From Pseudonocardia thermophila (lineage in GTDB: Bacteria > Actinomycetota > Actinomycetes > Mycobacteriales > Pseudonocardiaceae), in contig NZ_FRAP01000005.1 in the NCBI RefSeq assembly GCF_900142365.1, forward strand, positions 1 through 64,000: DNA of 64,000 nt, in the 5' to 3' direction. The translations under genes were made by a program, and so were the position numbers. Shown piece by piece: positions 24,890 through 33,673 of the stretch (position 1 is its first letter; every line of letters starts with the position of its first letter). A model generated the notes under the pieces. It made no database searches and had not been told where the DNA came from. It saw only the letters and a program-made list of their open reading frames with translations.

Positions 24890-26080
24890 GTGGACCACAC
24901 CGCACTGGAACTGATCGAGCTCGGCGCCGTCTTCTTCGGTCTGGGTCTGCTCGGCAGGCTCGCTGAGAAGATCGGATTGTCACCCATCCCGCTGTACCTG
25001 CTCGGCGGCCTGGCGTTCGGCAGCGGCGGTCTCATACCGCTGACCGGCATCGAGGACTTCACGGCGCTGGCCAGCGAAGTCGGTGTGGTGCTGCTCCTGC
25101 TGCTCCTCGGCCTGGAGTACTCCGCGACGGAGCTCGTGACCGGTCTGAAGAAGTCGTGGACGGCAGGTCTGCTCGACGTCGTGCTCAACGCGGCGCCGGG
25201 TGTCGCGGTGGCGCTGATCCTCGACTGGGGGCTGGTCGGTGCGCTCGCGATGGGCGGCGTCACCTACATCTCCTCGTCCGGGATCATCGCGAAGGTCCTC
25301 GGCGACCTGGGCCGGCTGGGTAACCGCGAGACCCCGGTCGTGCTGTCGATCCTCGTGCTCGAGGACCTCGTGATGGCGGTCTACCTGCCGATCCTCACCG
25401 CGGTGCTGGTCGGGGTGAGCCTGGTCGGCGGGCTGACGGCCGTCGGCATCTCGGTGGCCGTGGTCGGTGTGGTCCTCGTGGTGGCGCTGCGCTACGGCCG
25501 CGTGGTGTCCGCGATCGTCGACTCCCCCGACCGCGAGGTGTTCCTGCTGAAGGTGCTCGGCGCCGCCCTGCTCGTCGCCGGGTTCGCCTCGGCGATGCAG
25601 GTGTCCGCTGCCGTCGGCGCGTTCCTGCTCGGCATCGCGATCTCCGGCTCCACCGCGGAGAACGCCACCAAGCTGCTGGAACCGCTGCGCGACCTGTTCG
25701 CCGCGGTGTTCTTCGTGGTCTTCGGCCTCAACACCGACCCGGCGATGATCCCGCCGGTGCTCGGCTGGGCGGTCGTGCTCGCCGTCGCCGGCACGATCAC
25801 CAAGCTCGTCACGGGCTGGTGGGCGGCCCGCCGGCAGGGCATCGGGAAGCTCGGTCGCGCCCGGGCCGGTGCGGCGCTGGTGGCCCGCGGTGAGTTCTCG
25901 ATCGTCATCGCCGGCCTGGCGGTGGCGAGCGGCGGGGTCGACGATCGGCTCGCCGCGCTCGCCACCACCTACGTGCTGCTGATGGCCGTGATCGGGCCGA
26001 TCGCCGCCCGCGTCGTCGAGCCGATCGCACGTGCGGTCGGCGCGCGCCGCACCAGCGAGCAGCCCGCCATGAGCCCCTGA
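24890..26080 (+). CDS. CPA2-family cation/proton antiporter
   Basis: A 396-aa integral membrane protein with about twelve hydrophobic segments, of the monovalent cation:proton antiporter-2 (KefB/KhtU) family. Features are the N-terminal LGLLGRLAEKIGLSPIPLYL, the GLEYS region, and SILVLEDLVMAVYLPIL carrying the conserved membrane acidic residue. It lacks the C-terminal TrkA-N domain of KefB/C, whose role the preceding separate subunit plays. GTG start at 24890. The likely job is K+ (or Na+) efflux for pH and osmotic homeostasis. The gene after it is convergent. Confidence 0.9.
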   Translation: MDHTALELIELGAVFFGLGLLGRLAEKIGLSPIPLYLLGGLAFGSGGLIPLTGIEDFTALASEVGVVLLLLLLGLEYSATELVTGLKKSWTAGLLDVVLNAAPGVAVALILDWGLVGALAMGGVTYISSSGIIAKVLGDLGRLGNRETPVVLSILVLEDLVMAVYLPILTAVLVGVSLVGGLTAVGISVAVVGVVLVVALRYGRVVSAIVDSPDREVFLLKVLGAALLVAGFASAMQVSAAVGAFLLGIAISGSTAENATKLLEPLRDLFAAVFFVVFGLNTDPAMIPPVLGWAVVLAVAGTITKLVTGWWAARRQGIGKLGRARAGAALVARGEFSIVIAGLAVASGGVDDRLAALATTYVLLMAVIGPIAARVVEPIARAVGARRTSEQPAMSP

Positions 26081-26109
26081 CGACCAGCCCCGACGACCAG
26101 CCCTGACGA

Positions 26110-27618
26110 TCAGCGCCGCCGGGGCAGCCCGCAGGTCACGCAGTGCGCGGACGCTGGTGGCACCGGGGCCGCGCAGCGCACGCACGTCGGCAGCGGCGGT
26201 CCGGGCAGGATCGCCGTGCCCACGGCGGCGCGCGGTGCCCCGTTGACCGGGACCGGGGGTGGTGGCCCCCAGGCGCCGGTCGGCCGCCCGCCGTACGGGA
26301 CCGGGCCCGGCGGCGGGTAGCTCGGGAGGCCGTGCGGCGGGGTGCCCGGTCCGGGCACCGCCGCGGTCCGGTCGGCCCGGCGGCGCCGGGACCGCGCGAT
26401 CAGCGTCCCGACGAGCAGGAGCAGCAGCGCCCCGCCGCCGGCGACGATCGACCAGAACACGACCGGGGAGAGCCCGAACGGCAGCCCGGAGCCGGAGGGC
26501 GTCACCGGGACGTCGCCGTACTTCTCGCGGGCGCCGAGCGCGGCGACGCGCATCTGGGCCGCCTGCGGGTGCCCCGGCGAGATGGTCAGCAGCTCGTCGA
26601 ACGCGGCGACGGCCTGCGTGTAGTGGCCGGCGTAGTAGTCGTCGAGCGCGGTCCGGTACAGGGTGTCGACGCGGCCGGCCTCGGCGCGCACGCCCTTGGT
26701 CGAGAGGAACGCGGCGAACGTGTCGGCCGTCGTGACGAAGCTGAACGACTCGTTGTCGTAGCCGGCGACCCGGCTGTTGATGCCGACGAGCCGGCCCTGC
26801 AGGTCCACGGTCGGCCCGCCGCTCATGCCCGGGCCCATCGCGGCGGACAGCTCGTAGAACGGCAGGCCGTTCGTGGTCTTCTTCGAGCTGATGCGCCCGT
26901 CCTTGTTCGACGGCTCCAGACTCGGGTCGGTCAGGACGTCGTTGCGCGCGGGGAAGCCGATCGCGATCACGTCGCTGCCGACGGTCACCTCGGCGTCGGT
27001 GGCCAGCGGCAGCGTCGGCAGGTTCTTGACGTCGATCTTGAGCAGGGCCACGTCGCCCTGGGAGTACGGCCGGTACCCGACGACCTCGGCCTGGTGGGCG
27101 ATCGGCCGCTGCCCGGCCTCGGTGGAGCCGGTGACGACGTAGACCTGCATCTGCACCGGGCTGCCCGGCGTCGGGCCGCGCACCACCAGGTTCTTCTGCG
27201 CGAAATCGAGCGCAGCGGAGGGATCCACGCCCGGGTTGACGGAGAGGAACCGCTGCACGATCGCGGTGATCAGCTGGCCGGGGATCCCCTCGAGCGTCTC
27301 GGTGTCGACGCAGTGCCCGGCCGTGGCGACGAAGCCGTCCGGGTTGATGCCCGCGCCCGTGCAGATGTCCACGTTGTTGGCCTCGATCGGCTCCGGCGCG
27401 GCCAGCATCGTGCCGGTGGGGTCCTCGACGACCGCCTGGACGCTGCCGATGATCCGAACGACGGCCGGCCGGGCGAGGTTGACCGCCCGTTCCGTCGGGT
27501 TGGACGGCGGGGGCGCGCCGCCCTTGGTCGAGGCCTGGGCCGTACCCGCTCCGAACAGCGTGGTGAGGAGGGTGGCAAGGGTGACGACGGCGACCGCCAC
27601 CGGGCGTGATCGAGTCAT
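26110..27618 (-). CDS. Membrane trypsin-like serine protease with C-terminal zinc ribbon
   Basis: A 502-aa protein starting at ATG 27618 behind GGGAG. Signal peptide residues 1-30 are followed by a trypsin-like domain with TAGHCVD (His about 102), DVALLKID and GPGMSGGP (Ser about 265), so the triad is intact. A helical TPR-like pair (DDYYAGHYTQAVAAFDELL) follows, then a membrane segment (VVFWSIVAGGGALLLLLVG), a Pro-rich cytosolic linker and a final two-CxxC zinc ribbon (CVRCAA, CVTCGL). The protease faces outside and the ribbon inside, suggesting a sensor. The partner is unknown. It is convergent with the antiporter gene. Confidence 0.87.
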   Translation of the reverse strand: MTRSRPVAVAVVTLATLLTTLFGAGTAQASTKGGAPPPSNPTERAVNLARPAVVRIIGSVQAVVEDPTGTMLAAPEPIEANNVDICTGAGINPDGFVATAGHCVDTETLEGIPGQLITAIVQRFLSVNPGVDPSAALDFAQKNLVVRGPTPGSPVQMQVYVVTGSTEAGQRPIAHQAEVVGYRPYSQGDVALLKIDVKNLPTLPLATDAEVTVGSDVIAIGFPARNDVLTDPSLEPSNKDGRISSKKTTNGLPFYELSAAMGPGMSGGPTVDLQGRLVGINSRVAGYDNESFSFVTTADTFAAFLSTKGVRAEAGRVDTLYRTALDDYYAGHYTQAVAAFDELLTISPGHPQAAQMRVAALGAREKYGDVPVTPSGSGLPFGLSPVVFWSIVAGGGALLLLLVGTLIARSRRRRADRTAAVPGPGTPPHGLPSYPPPGPVPYGGRPTGAWGPPPPVPVNGAPRAAVGTAILPGPPLPTCVRCAAPVPPASAHCVTCGLPRRR

Positions 27619-27766
27619 GGTGAGCTCCCGCATCGTCCGTCGACGGCCGACGGATGTCCGGGCTAGAGCATCGGGCTTCGCGGGTGCTCCCCGACATCGC
27701 GCGACGCGCAGCGTTTCGCCGCGGCCGCGCAGGAAATCCTCACCGTCCGGCCATTGACAGCCGGGG

Positions 27767-28615
27767 TCAGTCCGTGCCGGCCACCGCCGCGTTGTACAGC
27801 TCGCGCCGGGACACCCCGGCCGCCGCGGCGACCGCGGCGACGGCGTCCTTGAAGCGCTCGCCGCCGGCGACTCGCTCGTTGACCGCGTCGATCAGCGACG
27901 CCGTTGTGGGCGGCTCCGGCTCGCCGCCGGCGAGGACGACGGTGATCTCCCCGCGCACCTGCTCCGCGCCCGCCCACTCCGCCAGCTCGGCGAGCGGGCC
28001 GCGGCGCACCTCCTCGTGGGTCTTCGTCAGCTCCCGGCACACAGCGGCGGCGCGGTCGGGCCCGAGGACGTCGACGGCGGCAGCGAGGGTCTCAGCCAGG
28101 CGGTGCGGCGACTCGAAGAACACGACCGTGCGCCGCTCCCCGCGCAGGGACTCCAACCAGCGGCGCCGCTCGCCGGGGCGGCGCGGGGCGAATCCGTCGA
28201 AGCAGAAGCGGTCGGACGGCAGCCCGGACACGACCAGCGCCGTCGTGACGGCGGACGGTCCGGGCAGGCAGGTGACCAGGAGCCCGGCGGCGGCCGCGGC
28301 GGAGACGATCCGGTAGCCGGGATCGGACACGACCGGCATGCCCGCGTCGGTGACGACCACGACGGTGCGCCCGGCGCGGACCTCGTCGAGCAGGCCGGGC
28401 AGCCGCGCGGCCTCGACGGCGTCGTAGTGGCTGACGATCCGCCCGGACACCGTGACCTGCAGCGACGCGGCGAGCGCGCGCAGCTTGCGGGTGTCCTCGG
28501 CGGCGATCACGTCGGCCGTCTCGAGGGCCTCGCGCAGCCGCGGTGACGCGTCGCCCGGGTTGCCGAGCGGGGTCGCGGCGAGCACGAGCCGACCGGTTGC
28601 CGCCTCGAGGTCCAT
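27767..28615 (-). CDS. rsmI: 16S rRNA (cytidine-1402-2'-O)-methyltransferase
   Basis: A 282-aa SAM-dependent tetrapyrrole-methylase-fold enzyme that methylates the ribose of C1402 in the decoding centre. Motifs are LVLAATPLGNPGDAS, VIAAEDTRK, VVVVTDAGMPVVSDPG, LPGPSAVTTALVVSGLP and FFESPHRL, all standard for RsmI. ATG at 28615 has TAGGGT six bases upstream, so the mRNA is probably leaderless. It is divergent from pmt with only 23 bases between the start codons, the arrangement seen for Rv1003/Rv1002c in M. tuberculosis. Confidence 0.97.
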   Translation of the reverse strand: MDLEAATGRLVLAATPLGNPGDASPRLREALETADVIAAEDTRKLRALAASLQVTVSGRIVSHYDAVEAARLPGLLDEVRAGRTVVVVTDAGMPVVSDPGYRIVSAAAAAGLLVTCLPGPSAVTTALVVSGLPSDRFCFDGFAPRRPGERRRWLESLRGERRTVVFFESPHRLAETLAAAVDVLGPDRAAAVCRELTKTHEEVRRGPLAELAEWAGAEQVRGEITVVLAGGEPEPPTTASLIDAVNERVAGGERFKDAVAAVAAAAGVSRRELYNAAVAGTD

Positions 28616-28621
28616 GCCATC

Positions 28622-28631
28622 ACCCTACGAT
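28622..28631. promoter_or_regulatory. Overlapping divergent -10 boxes of rsmI and pmt
   Basis: Plus strand TACGAT (28626-28631) ends seven bases before the pmt GTG. Minus strand TAGGGT (complement of 28622-28627) ends six bases before the rsmI ATG. The two hexamers share the TA step at 28626-28627, so the polymerases probably compete for one site. Confidence 0.6.
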
Positions 28632-28638
28632 CGGGCCC

Positions 28639-30255
28639 GTGGTCCTCCGCTCAGTCGGCAGTGCCCGCCCGGTCCAGCCGTCGCGGCCGGCCGACGAGAC
28701 ACCCGAGGCGGGCATCGTCGCGGTGGGCGGGGCACCACCGCTGCGCCACCGCGTCGACGACCCCGTCACCCTGCTCGGTCCCCCGCCGCCGGCGGACCGG
28801 CTGCGCGGCTGGCTCGTCACGCTCGTCGTGACCGCCGTCGCGGCGCTGGTGCGGTTCACCGAGCTCGGCCGGATCACCGAGGGCGGCCACACGCCCGTCT
28901 TCGACGAGAAGCACTACGTCCCGCAGGCGTGGCAGATGCTGCGCAACGGCGGGGTGGAGGACAACCCCGGCTACTGGCTGGTCGTGCATCCGCCGCTGGG
29001 CAAGCAGCTGATCGCGATCGGCGAGGCGATGTTCGGCTACACCGGCTTCGGCTGGCGGTTCGCGGCGGCCACCTGCGGGGTGCTGACGGTGCTGCTCGTG
29101 GTCCGCGCGGCCCGGCGACTCACCCGGTCCACCCTGCTCGGCGGGCTGGCCGGGGTGCTGCTGATCTGCGACGGGCTCTCGCACGTCCAGTCGCGGATGG
29201 GGATGCTCGACGCGTTCCTGGCCCTGTTCGTGGTGGCCGCGTTCGCGACGCTGCTGGTCGACCGCGACGACGTGCGGGCCCGGATGGCGCGCGTGGTCGC
29301 CGAGAGCCGCGCCGCCGATTTCGAGCACGGCCCGCGCCTCGGGGTGCGCTGGTGGCGGCTGGCCACCGGGGTGCTGCTCGGACTGGGCTGCGCGGTGAAG
29401 TGGTCGGGCGTGTACTGGCTCGTCGCGTTCGCGGCGCTGCTGGTGATCTGGGACGCCACGGCGCGGCGGGCCGCCGGGGTGCCGCGGCCGTGGGCGGGCA
29501 TGCTGCGCCGCGACCTGCTGCCCGCGGCGTGGGCGTTGGGCGGGGCCGCCGCGATCGCGTACCTGCTGCCGTGGGCACCGTGGTTCGCCAGCGAGACCGG
29601 CTACGACCGGTACGCCGTCGAGACCGAAGGTCTGCAGCCCTGGCCATTGGTGCCGCAGGCCCTGCAGGGGCTGTTCGTCTACGCCGACCGCGTCCTGGAG
29701 TTCCACTCCGGGCTCACCACGCAGGGCCAGGGTGCGCATCCGTGGGAGTCGAAGCCGTGGACCTGGCCGATGGGGCTGCGGCCGATGCTCTACCACTACC
29801 AGTCCGGCCCGGAGATCATCGGCTGCGGTTCCGACGACTGCATCAGCGCGGTGATGCTGATCGGCACCCCGGCGCTGTGGTGGCCGGCGCTCGCCGTGCT
29901 CGGGTTCGGGCTGTGGCGGGCGGTCACGCGGCGGGACTGGCGCTGGTCGGCGGTGCTCGTCGGCTACGGCGCGGGCGTGCTGCCGTGGTTCGTCAACATC
30001 GACCGGCAGATGTACTTCTTCTACATGACCCCGGTCGTCCCGTTCCTGGTGGCGGGGACGGTGCTCGCGATGGGCGAGGTCCTCGGCAGGCGCGGCATGA
30101 CGAGGGAACGCCGCCAGACCGGCCTCATCGTCGTGGGGCTGTGGGTGGGCGCGGTGGTCGCGAACTTCCTGTGGCTCTGGCCGATCCTCAACGGCCTGCC
30201 GATCACGCAGGAGATGTGGGACATGCAGCTGTGGCTGCCCTCGTGGCGGCAGTAG
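28639..30255 (+). CDS. pmt: Protein O-mannosyltransferase
   Basis: A 538-aa multi-pass enzyme that transfers mannose from polyprenyl-phosphate-mannose to Ser/Thr of proteins exported by Sec. Visible are the catalytic Asp-Glu in PVFDEKHYVPQAW, the VHPPLGKQLIAIGE loop, about ten hydrophobic segments, and the family end FFYMTPVVPFLV. The start chosen is GTG at 28639, leaderless behind TACGAT; the in-frame ATG at 28543 lies inside rsmI. The homologue Rv1002c sits in the same place beside rsmI. A strong hairpin follows. Confidence 0.93.
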   Translation: MVLRSVGSARPVQPSRPADETPEAGIVAVGGAPPLRHRVDDPVTLLGPPPPADRLRGWLVTLVVTAVAALVRFTELGRITEGGHTPVFDEKHYVPQAWQMLRNGGVEDNPGYWLVVHPPLGKQLIAIGEAMFGYTGFGWRFAAATCGVLTVLLVVRAARRLTRSTLLGGLAGVLLICDGLSHVQSRMGMLDAFLALFVVAAFATLLVDRDDVRARMARVVAESRAADFEHGPRLGVRWWRLATGVLLGLGCAVKWSGVYWLVAFAALLVIWDATARRAAGVPRPWAGMLRRDLLPAAWALGGAAAIAYLLPWAPWFASETGYDRYAVETEGLQPWPLVPQALQGLFVYADRVLEFHSGLTTQGQGAHPWESKPWTWPMGLRPMLYHYQSGPEIIGCGSDDCISAVMLIGTPALWWPALAVLGFGLWRAVTRRDWRWSAVLVGYGAGVLPWFVNIDRQMYFFYMTPVVPFLVAGTVLAMGEVLGRRGMTRERRQTGLIVVGLWVGAVVANFLWLWPILNGLPITQEMWDMQLWLPSWRQ

Positions 30256-30262
30256 CCGGTCG

Positions 30263-30305
30263 CCGGCCGTGCGCGCCGCCCCCCGACGGCGGCGCGCACG
30301 GCCGG
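30263..30305 (+). terminator. Strong hairpin terminator after pmt
   Basis: A perfect 18-bp inverted repeat (30263-30280 with 30288-30305) encloses a seven-base loop, eight bases past the pmt stop. No T tract follows, as is common for actinobacterial terminators. Confidence 0.8.
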
Positions 30306-30460
30306 ATCTGACCGCCCTGCACGCTCAACGCCCCGGCGGCGCGGATGGTGCCCGGGAACCGCGACCGTCGCCCGTTGGAACCAACGATCCCGGTGCGTCG
30401 GGTCCGGGGCCTCGGTAGCGTCGGGATCGACGGCACGAGGTGGAAGCGGGAGGTGAGCTG

Positions 30461-32074
30461 GTGAGCACGAACGTGGACACCCTGGTCGACGAGCTGCTGA
30501 AGCAGTACGACCGCCCGGACGCGGCCGCTGCGGAGCTGCTGTGCCGCAGGCATCCCCGGGACGCGGTGGCGTTCACCGTGGTGGACGCCGATCTGTCGAG
30601 CCGCGACGTGACCTACGGCGAGCTCGACGAGGCGTCCGGCCGGTTCGCCGCGGGATTGGCCGGGCTCGGCGTGGGCACGGGCGACCGGGTCGCGACCCTG
30701 ATGAGCAAGTCGGTCGAGCTGGTGACCGCCCTGCTGGGGATCTGGCGCCTCGGCGCGGTGCACGTGCCGCTGTTCACCGCGTTCGCGCCAGGGGCGATCG
30801 CGCTGCGGGTCACCGGCAACGGCACGAAGGTCGTGATCGCCGATCCGGACCAGCGCCCCAAGCTCGAGCCGGGCCCGGACATGCCCGCCGAGCGGGAGTG
30901 GCGGATCGTCGTCACCGGTGAGCCGAGCGGCTCGGACGTGGGGTTCGCGGATCTGCTCGCCTCTGACGCCCCGGCGCCGGACCCGGTGGCGGTCGGCGGC
31001 GGCGGTACGCTGATCGAGCTGTTCACCTCCGGTACGACCGGCGCCCCGAAGGGCGTGCCGATGCCGCTGCGCGGGCTGGCCGGCATGCACGCCTACCAGG
31101 AGTTCGGCCTCTACCACACCGACGACGACGTGTTCTGGAACGCCGCCGACCCGGGCTGGGCGTACGGACTGTACTACGCGATCGTCGGGCCGCTGGCGAC
31201 CGGTCGGCGCAGCCTGCTGCTGCGGGCCGGGTTCTCCCCCGCGCTCACCTGGCAGGTCCTGTCGCGGTTCGGCGTCACCAACTTCGCCGCCGGGCCCACC
31301 GTGTACCGGGCGCTGCGCAACGCGGACGTGCCGGTGCCCGGCGATCTGACGCTGCGCCGCTGCTCGTCGGCGGGCGAGCCGCTCACGCCGGACGTCGTGA
31401 CGTGGGCGCAGGAGGTGCTGGGCGTGCCGGTGCGCGACCACTACGGCCAGACCGAGACCGGGATGGTGATCGCCAACGCCTGGCACCCCGATCTCGTGGC
31501 AGACATCAAGCCCGGCTCGATGGGCCGCCCGCTGCCGGGGTGGCGGGTCGAGGTGCTCCGCGCGGACTCCGAGGAGATCGCCCCGGTCGGCGAGCAGGGG
31601 CGGGTGGCCGTCGACGTGCCGGCGAGCCCGCTGATGCCGTTCACCGGCTACCGCAACGCACCCGAGCGCACCGCGGAGCGGTTCAGCGCCGACCGGCGCT
31701 GGTACTTCACCGGCGACGTCGCCACCAAGGACGCCGATGGCTACCTCACGTTCGCCTCGCGCGACGACGACGTGATCCTCATGGCTGGGTACCGGATCGG
31801 CCCGTCCGAGGTGGAGAGCGCGCTGACTCAGCACCCCGCGGTCGCGGAGGCCGCGGTCGTCGGCGAGCCGGACGAGCTGCGCGGCGAGGTCGTGGTCGCC
31901 CACGTCGTGCCGAGGCCGGGCACACATACCGGCGACGAGCTGGTGGCCGAGCTGCAGCAGCTGGTGAAGACCCGGCTCGCCGCGCACGCCTACCCGCGCC
32001 GGATCTACGTCGTCGACCAGCTGCCGAAGACGCCCAGCGGCAAGATCCAGCGCTTCCTGCTGAGGAAGCGCTAA
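30461..32074 (+). CDS. AMP-forming acyl-CoA synthetase
   Basis: A 537-aa ANL-superfamily enzyme that activates a carboxylic acid with ATP to an acyl-CoA. Motifs are LFTSGTTGAPKGVPM (P-loop), DHYGQTETGM, YFTGDVATKD and the catalytic lysine in TPSGKIQRF near the end. The overall pattern resembles acetyl-/medium-chain acyl-CoA synthetases more than long-chain FadD. GTG at 30461 is preceded by GGGAGGTGAG. The end overlaps the convergent transporter gene by four bases. The substrate cannot be read from the sequence. Confidence 0.88.
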   Translation: MSTNVDTLVDELLKQYDRPDAAAAELLCRRHPRDAVAFTVVDADLSSRDVTYGELDEASGRFAAGLAGLGVGTGDRVATLMSKSVELVTALLGIWRLGAVHVPLFTAFAPGAIALRVTGNGTKVVIADPDQRPKLEPGPDMPAEREWRIVVTGEPSGSDVGFADLLASDAPAPDPVAVGGGGTLIELFTSGTTGAPKGVPMPLRGLAGMHAYQEFGLYHTDDDVFWNAADPGWAYGLYYAIVGPLATGRRSLLLRAGFSPALTWQVLSRFGVTNFAAGPTVYRALRNADVPVPGDLTLRRCSSAGEPLTPDVVTWAQEVLGVPVRDHYGQTETGMVIANAWHPDLVADIKPGSMGRPLPGWRVEVLRADSEEIAPVGEQGRVAVDVPASPLMPFTGYRNAPERTAERFSADRRWYFTGDVATKDADGYLTFASRDDDVILMAGYRIGPSEVESALTQHPAVAEAAVVGEPDELRGEVVVAHVVPRPGTHTGDELVAELQQLVKTRLAAHAYPRRIYVVDQLPKTPSGKIQRFLLRKR

Positions 32075-32904
32075 CCGGCCGCGGCGAGCAGCGCGCTCGC
32101 CCCGAGCGCCAGGCCGGTGCCGGTGAGCTGCAGCCGGGTGAGCCGCTCGCCCAGGACGAGCCGGGCCAGCACCACGACCACCACCGGGTACAGCGACACG
32201 ACCACCGAGGTCAGCCCGAGGTCGCCGAGCCGGGTCGCGACCAGGAACAGGGCGTTGGCGAAGGTGTCGAGCACACCGCTGGCCACGATCAGCCCGAGCG
32301 CGGGGCGCACCGGCGCCCCGCGCATCCCGCGGCTGGCGAGCACGATCGCGCCGAGCACGAGCGTCGCTGCGCACCGGCCGGCCAGCTGCGGCCACATGCC
32401 GGAGTCGGCGGGTGAGGCGTCGAGCGCGACGAAGAACAGGCCGAACCCGATCCCGGCGGCGAGCCCGAGCAGCACTCCGCCGCGGGCGCCCGCCGTACGG
32501 TCGGTGCCCATCGTCGCCATGACGATCGCGGCGAGCGCGAGCGCCATGGCGAACCACGCGACCGGTCCCGGTCGCTCCCCGCCGATGACGCCGACGAGGA
32601 GCGGGAGTCCGGCCCCGACCACCGCCGACAGCGGCGCCACGATGCCCATCGGCCCGACGGCGAGCCCGCGCAGGTACAGCATCAGGCCGGTGACCCCGGC
32701 GACCGACGCGGCGAGCCCCCACCCCACCGCTGCGAGCGACAGCTCTCCCGGCAGGAGCAGGACCGTGGGCACCAGCGCGACGAAACCCGCTGCCTGGGCG
32801 AGCGTGGTGACGACCAGCACCGGCGTGCGGCGCGCGGCCAGCCCGCCCGCGAAGTCGGCGATGCCGTAGGAGAGGGCGGAAGGCAGGGCGAACGGGACGG
32901 ACAT
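32071..32904 (-). CDS. EamA/DMT-family transporter
   Basis: A 277-aa protein with ten hydrophobic segments arranged as two EamA halves, the second ending SLYPVVVVVLARLVLGERLT, a classic family signature. It probably exports a small metabolite. It diverges from an XRE-cupin regulator, and palindromic GTTCAA boxes start two bases upstream of its ATG (32904), so it is probably that regulator's target. Confidence 0.9.
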   Translation of the reverse strand: MSVPFALPSALSYGIADFAGGLAARRTPVLVVTTLAQAAGFVALVPTVLLLPGELSLAAVGWGLAASVAGVTGLMLYLRGLAVGPMGIVAPLSAVVGAGLPLLVGVIGGERPGPVAWFAMALALAAIVMATMGTDRTAGARGGVLLGLAAGIGFGLFFVALDASPADSGMWPQLAGRCAATLVLGAIVLASRGMRGAPVRPALGLIVASGVLDTFANALFLVATRLGDLGLTSVVVSLYPVVVVVLARLVLGERLTRLQLTGTGLALGASALLAAAG

Positions 32905-32905
32905 C

Positions 32906-32980
32906 GAACCTCTGGTTCAACGAAATGGATCAGCAGTTCATCTTGTTGAACCCTAACCCCAGACGCATCGCCAGTTCAAC
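32906..32980. promoter_or_regulatory. GTTCAA operator array between transporter and XRE regulator
   Basis: Three related arms are visible: GAACC-TCT-GGTTC (32906-32918); GGTTCAAC (32914-32921) with its exact inverse GTTGAACC (32945-32952); and a further GTTCAAC at 32974-32980. They fill the divergent gap and touch the transporter start, as expected for binding sites of the adjacent regulator. Confidence 0.65.
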
Positions 32981-33013
32981 AGACTATCCGGCCAGTACGG
33001 CAGAATGATCTCC

Positions 33014-33631
33014 ATGACGACCCCGGACGCCGTCGCGGCGGCGATCGGCCGCAACGTCCGCGCCCTGCGCCAGCAGCGCAGACTCACCCTCGACGCGCTC
33101 GCCGCGGCGTCCGGTGTGAGTCGCGGCACCGTGATCCAAGTGGAGTCCGGCAAAGCCAACCCGAGCATCGCCACCCTCGTCGCGCTGTCGGAGGCGCTGC
33201 AGGTCGGCGTGGCCTCGCTCGTCGACACCGGCAGTGATCCGCGCGTCGTCGTCCGGCGCGGCAGCGAGGCGCCCCGGCTGTGGACCAGCGACGACGGCAG
33301 CACCGCGACCCTGCGCATCGGCACCGATCCGCCCGACCTGGTCGAGCTGTGGGACTGGACGCTGCAACCCGGCGATGCGTTCGACGGGCTCGCCCACCCG
33401 GTGGGCACCGAAGAGATCCTCACGGTGATCTCCGGGCAGCTGACGATCACGGTCGGCGAGACGACCGCGCACCTCGACGTCGACGACACGGTGATGTTCC
33501 AGGCGCACGCGCCGCACCGCTACGCGTGCGCGGGGGACGAGCCGGTGCGGTTCACGATGGTGGTGCTGCAGCCCGGCGACGCCGGGATCGTCCCGCCCGA
33601 AGACATCGCGTCGAGGACGACGACGCCGTGA
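33014..33631 (+). CDS. XRE-family regulator with cupin sensor domain
   Basis: A 205-aa regulator. Residues 8-62 form a helix-turn-helix of the XRE type (LTLDALAAASGVSRGTVIQVESGKANPSIATL). Residues about 105-190 form a cupin barrel (HPVGTEEILTVISGQLTI, VDDTVMFQAHAPHRYAC) that should bind a small ligand. ATG at 33014 gives the usual short N-terminus; ATG at 33005 is possible. It is divergent from the EamA transporter, which it probably controls through the GTTCAA boxes. Confidence 0.9.
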   Translation: MTTPDAVAAAIGRNVRALRQQRRLTLDALAAASGVSRGTVIQVESGKANPSIATLVALSEALQVGVASLVDTGSDPRVVVRRGSEAPRLWTSDDGSTATLRIGTDPPDLVELWDWTLQPGDAFDGLAHPVGTEEILTVISGQLTITVGETTAHLDVDDTVMFQAHAPHRYACAGDEPVRFTMVVLQPGDAGIVPPEDIASRTTTP

Positions 33632-33673
33632 TCGACCGGGCTCGTTGATCACGCCACGTCGTCCTCGACGGGA

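Noticed and set aside
26077..26120. Short direct repeats of CGACCAGCCC after the antiporter gene
   Set aside because: Only two or three imperfect copies; too short and degenerate to be a CRISPR or functional array.
24980..27697. 905-codon minus-strand open frame spanning the antiporter
   Set aside because: It overlaps the antiporter antisense and the protease in another frame; both of those have clear family motifs.
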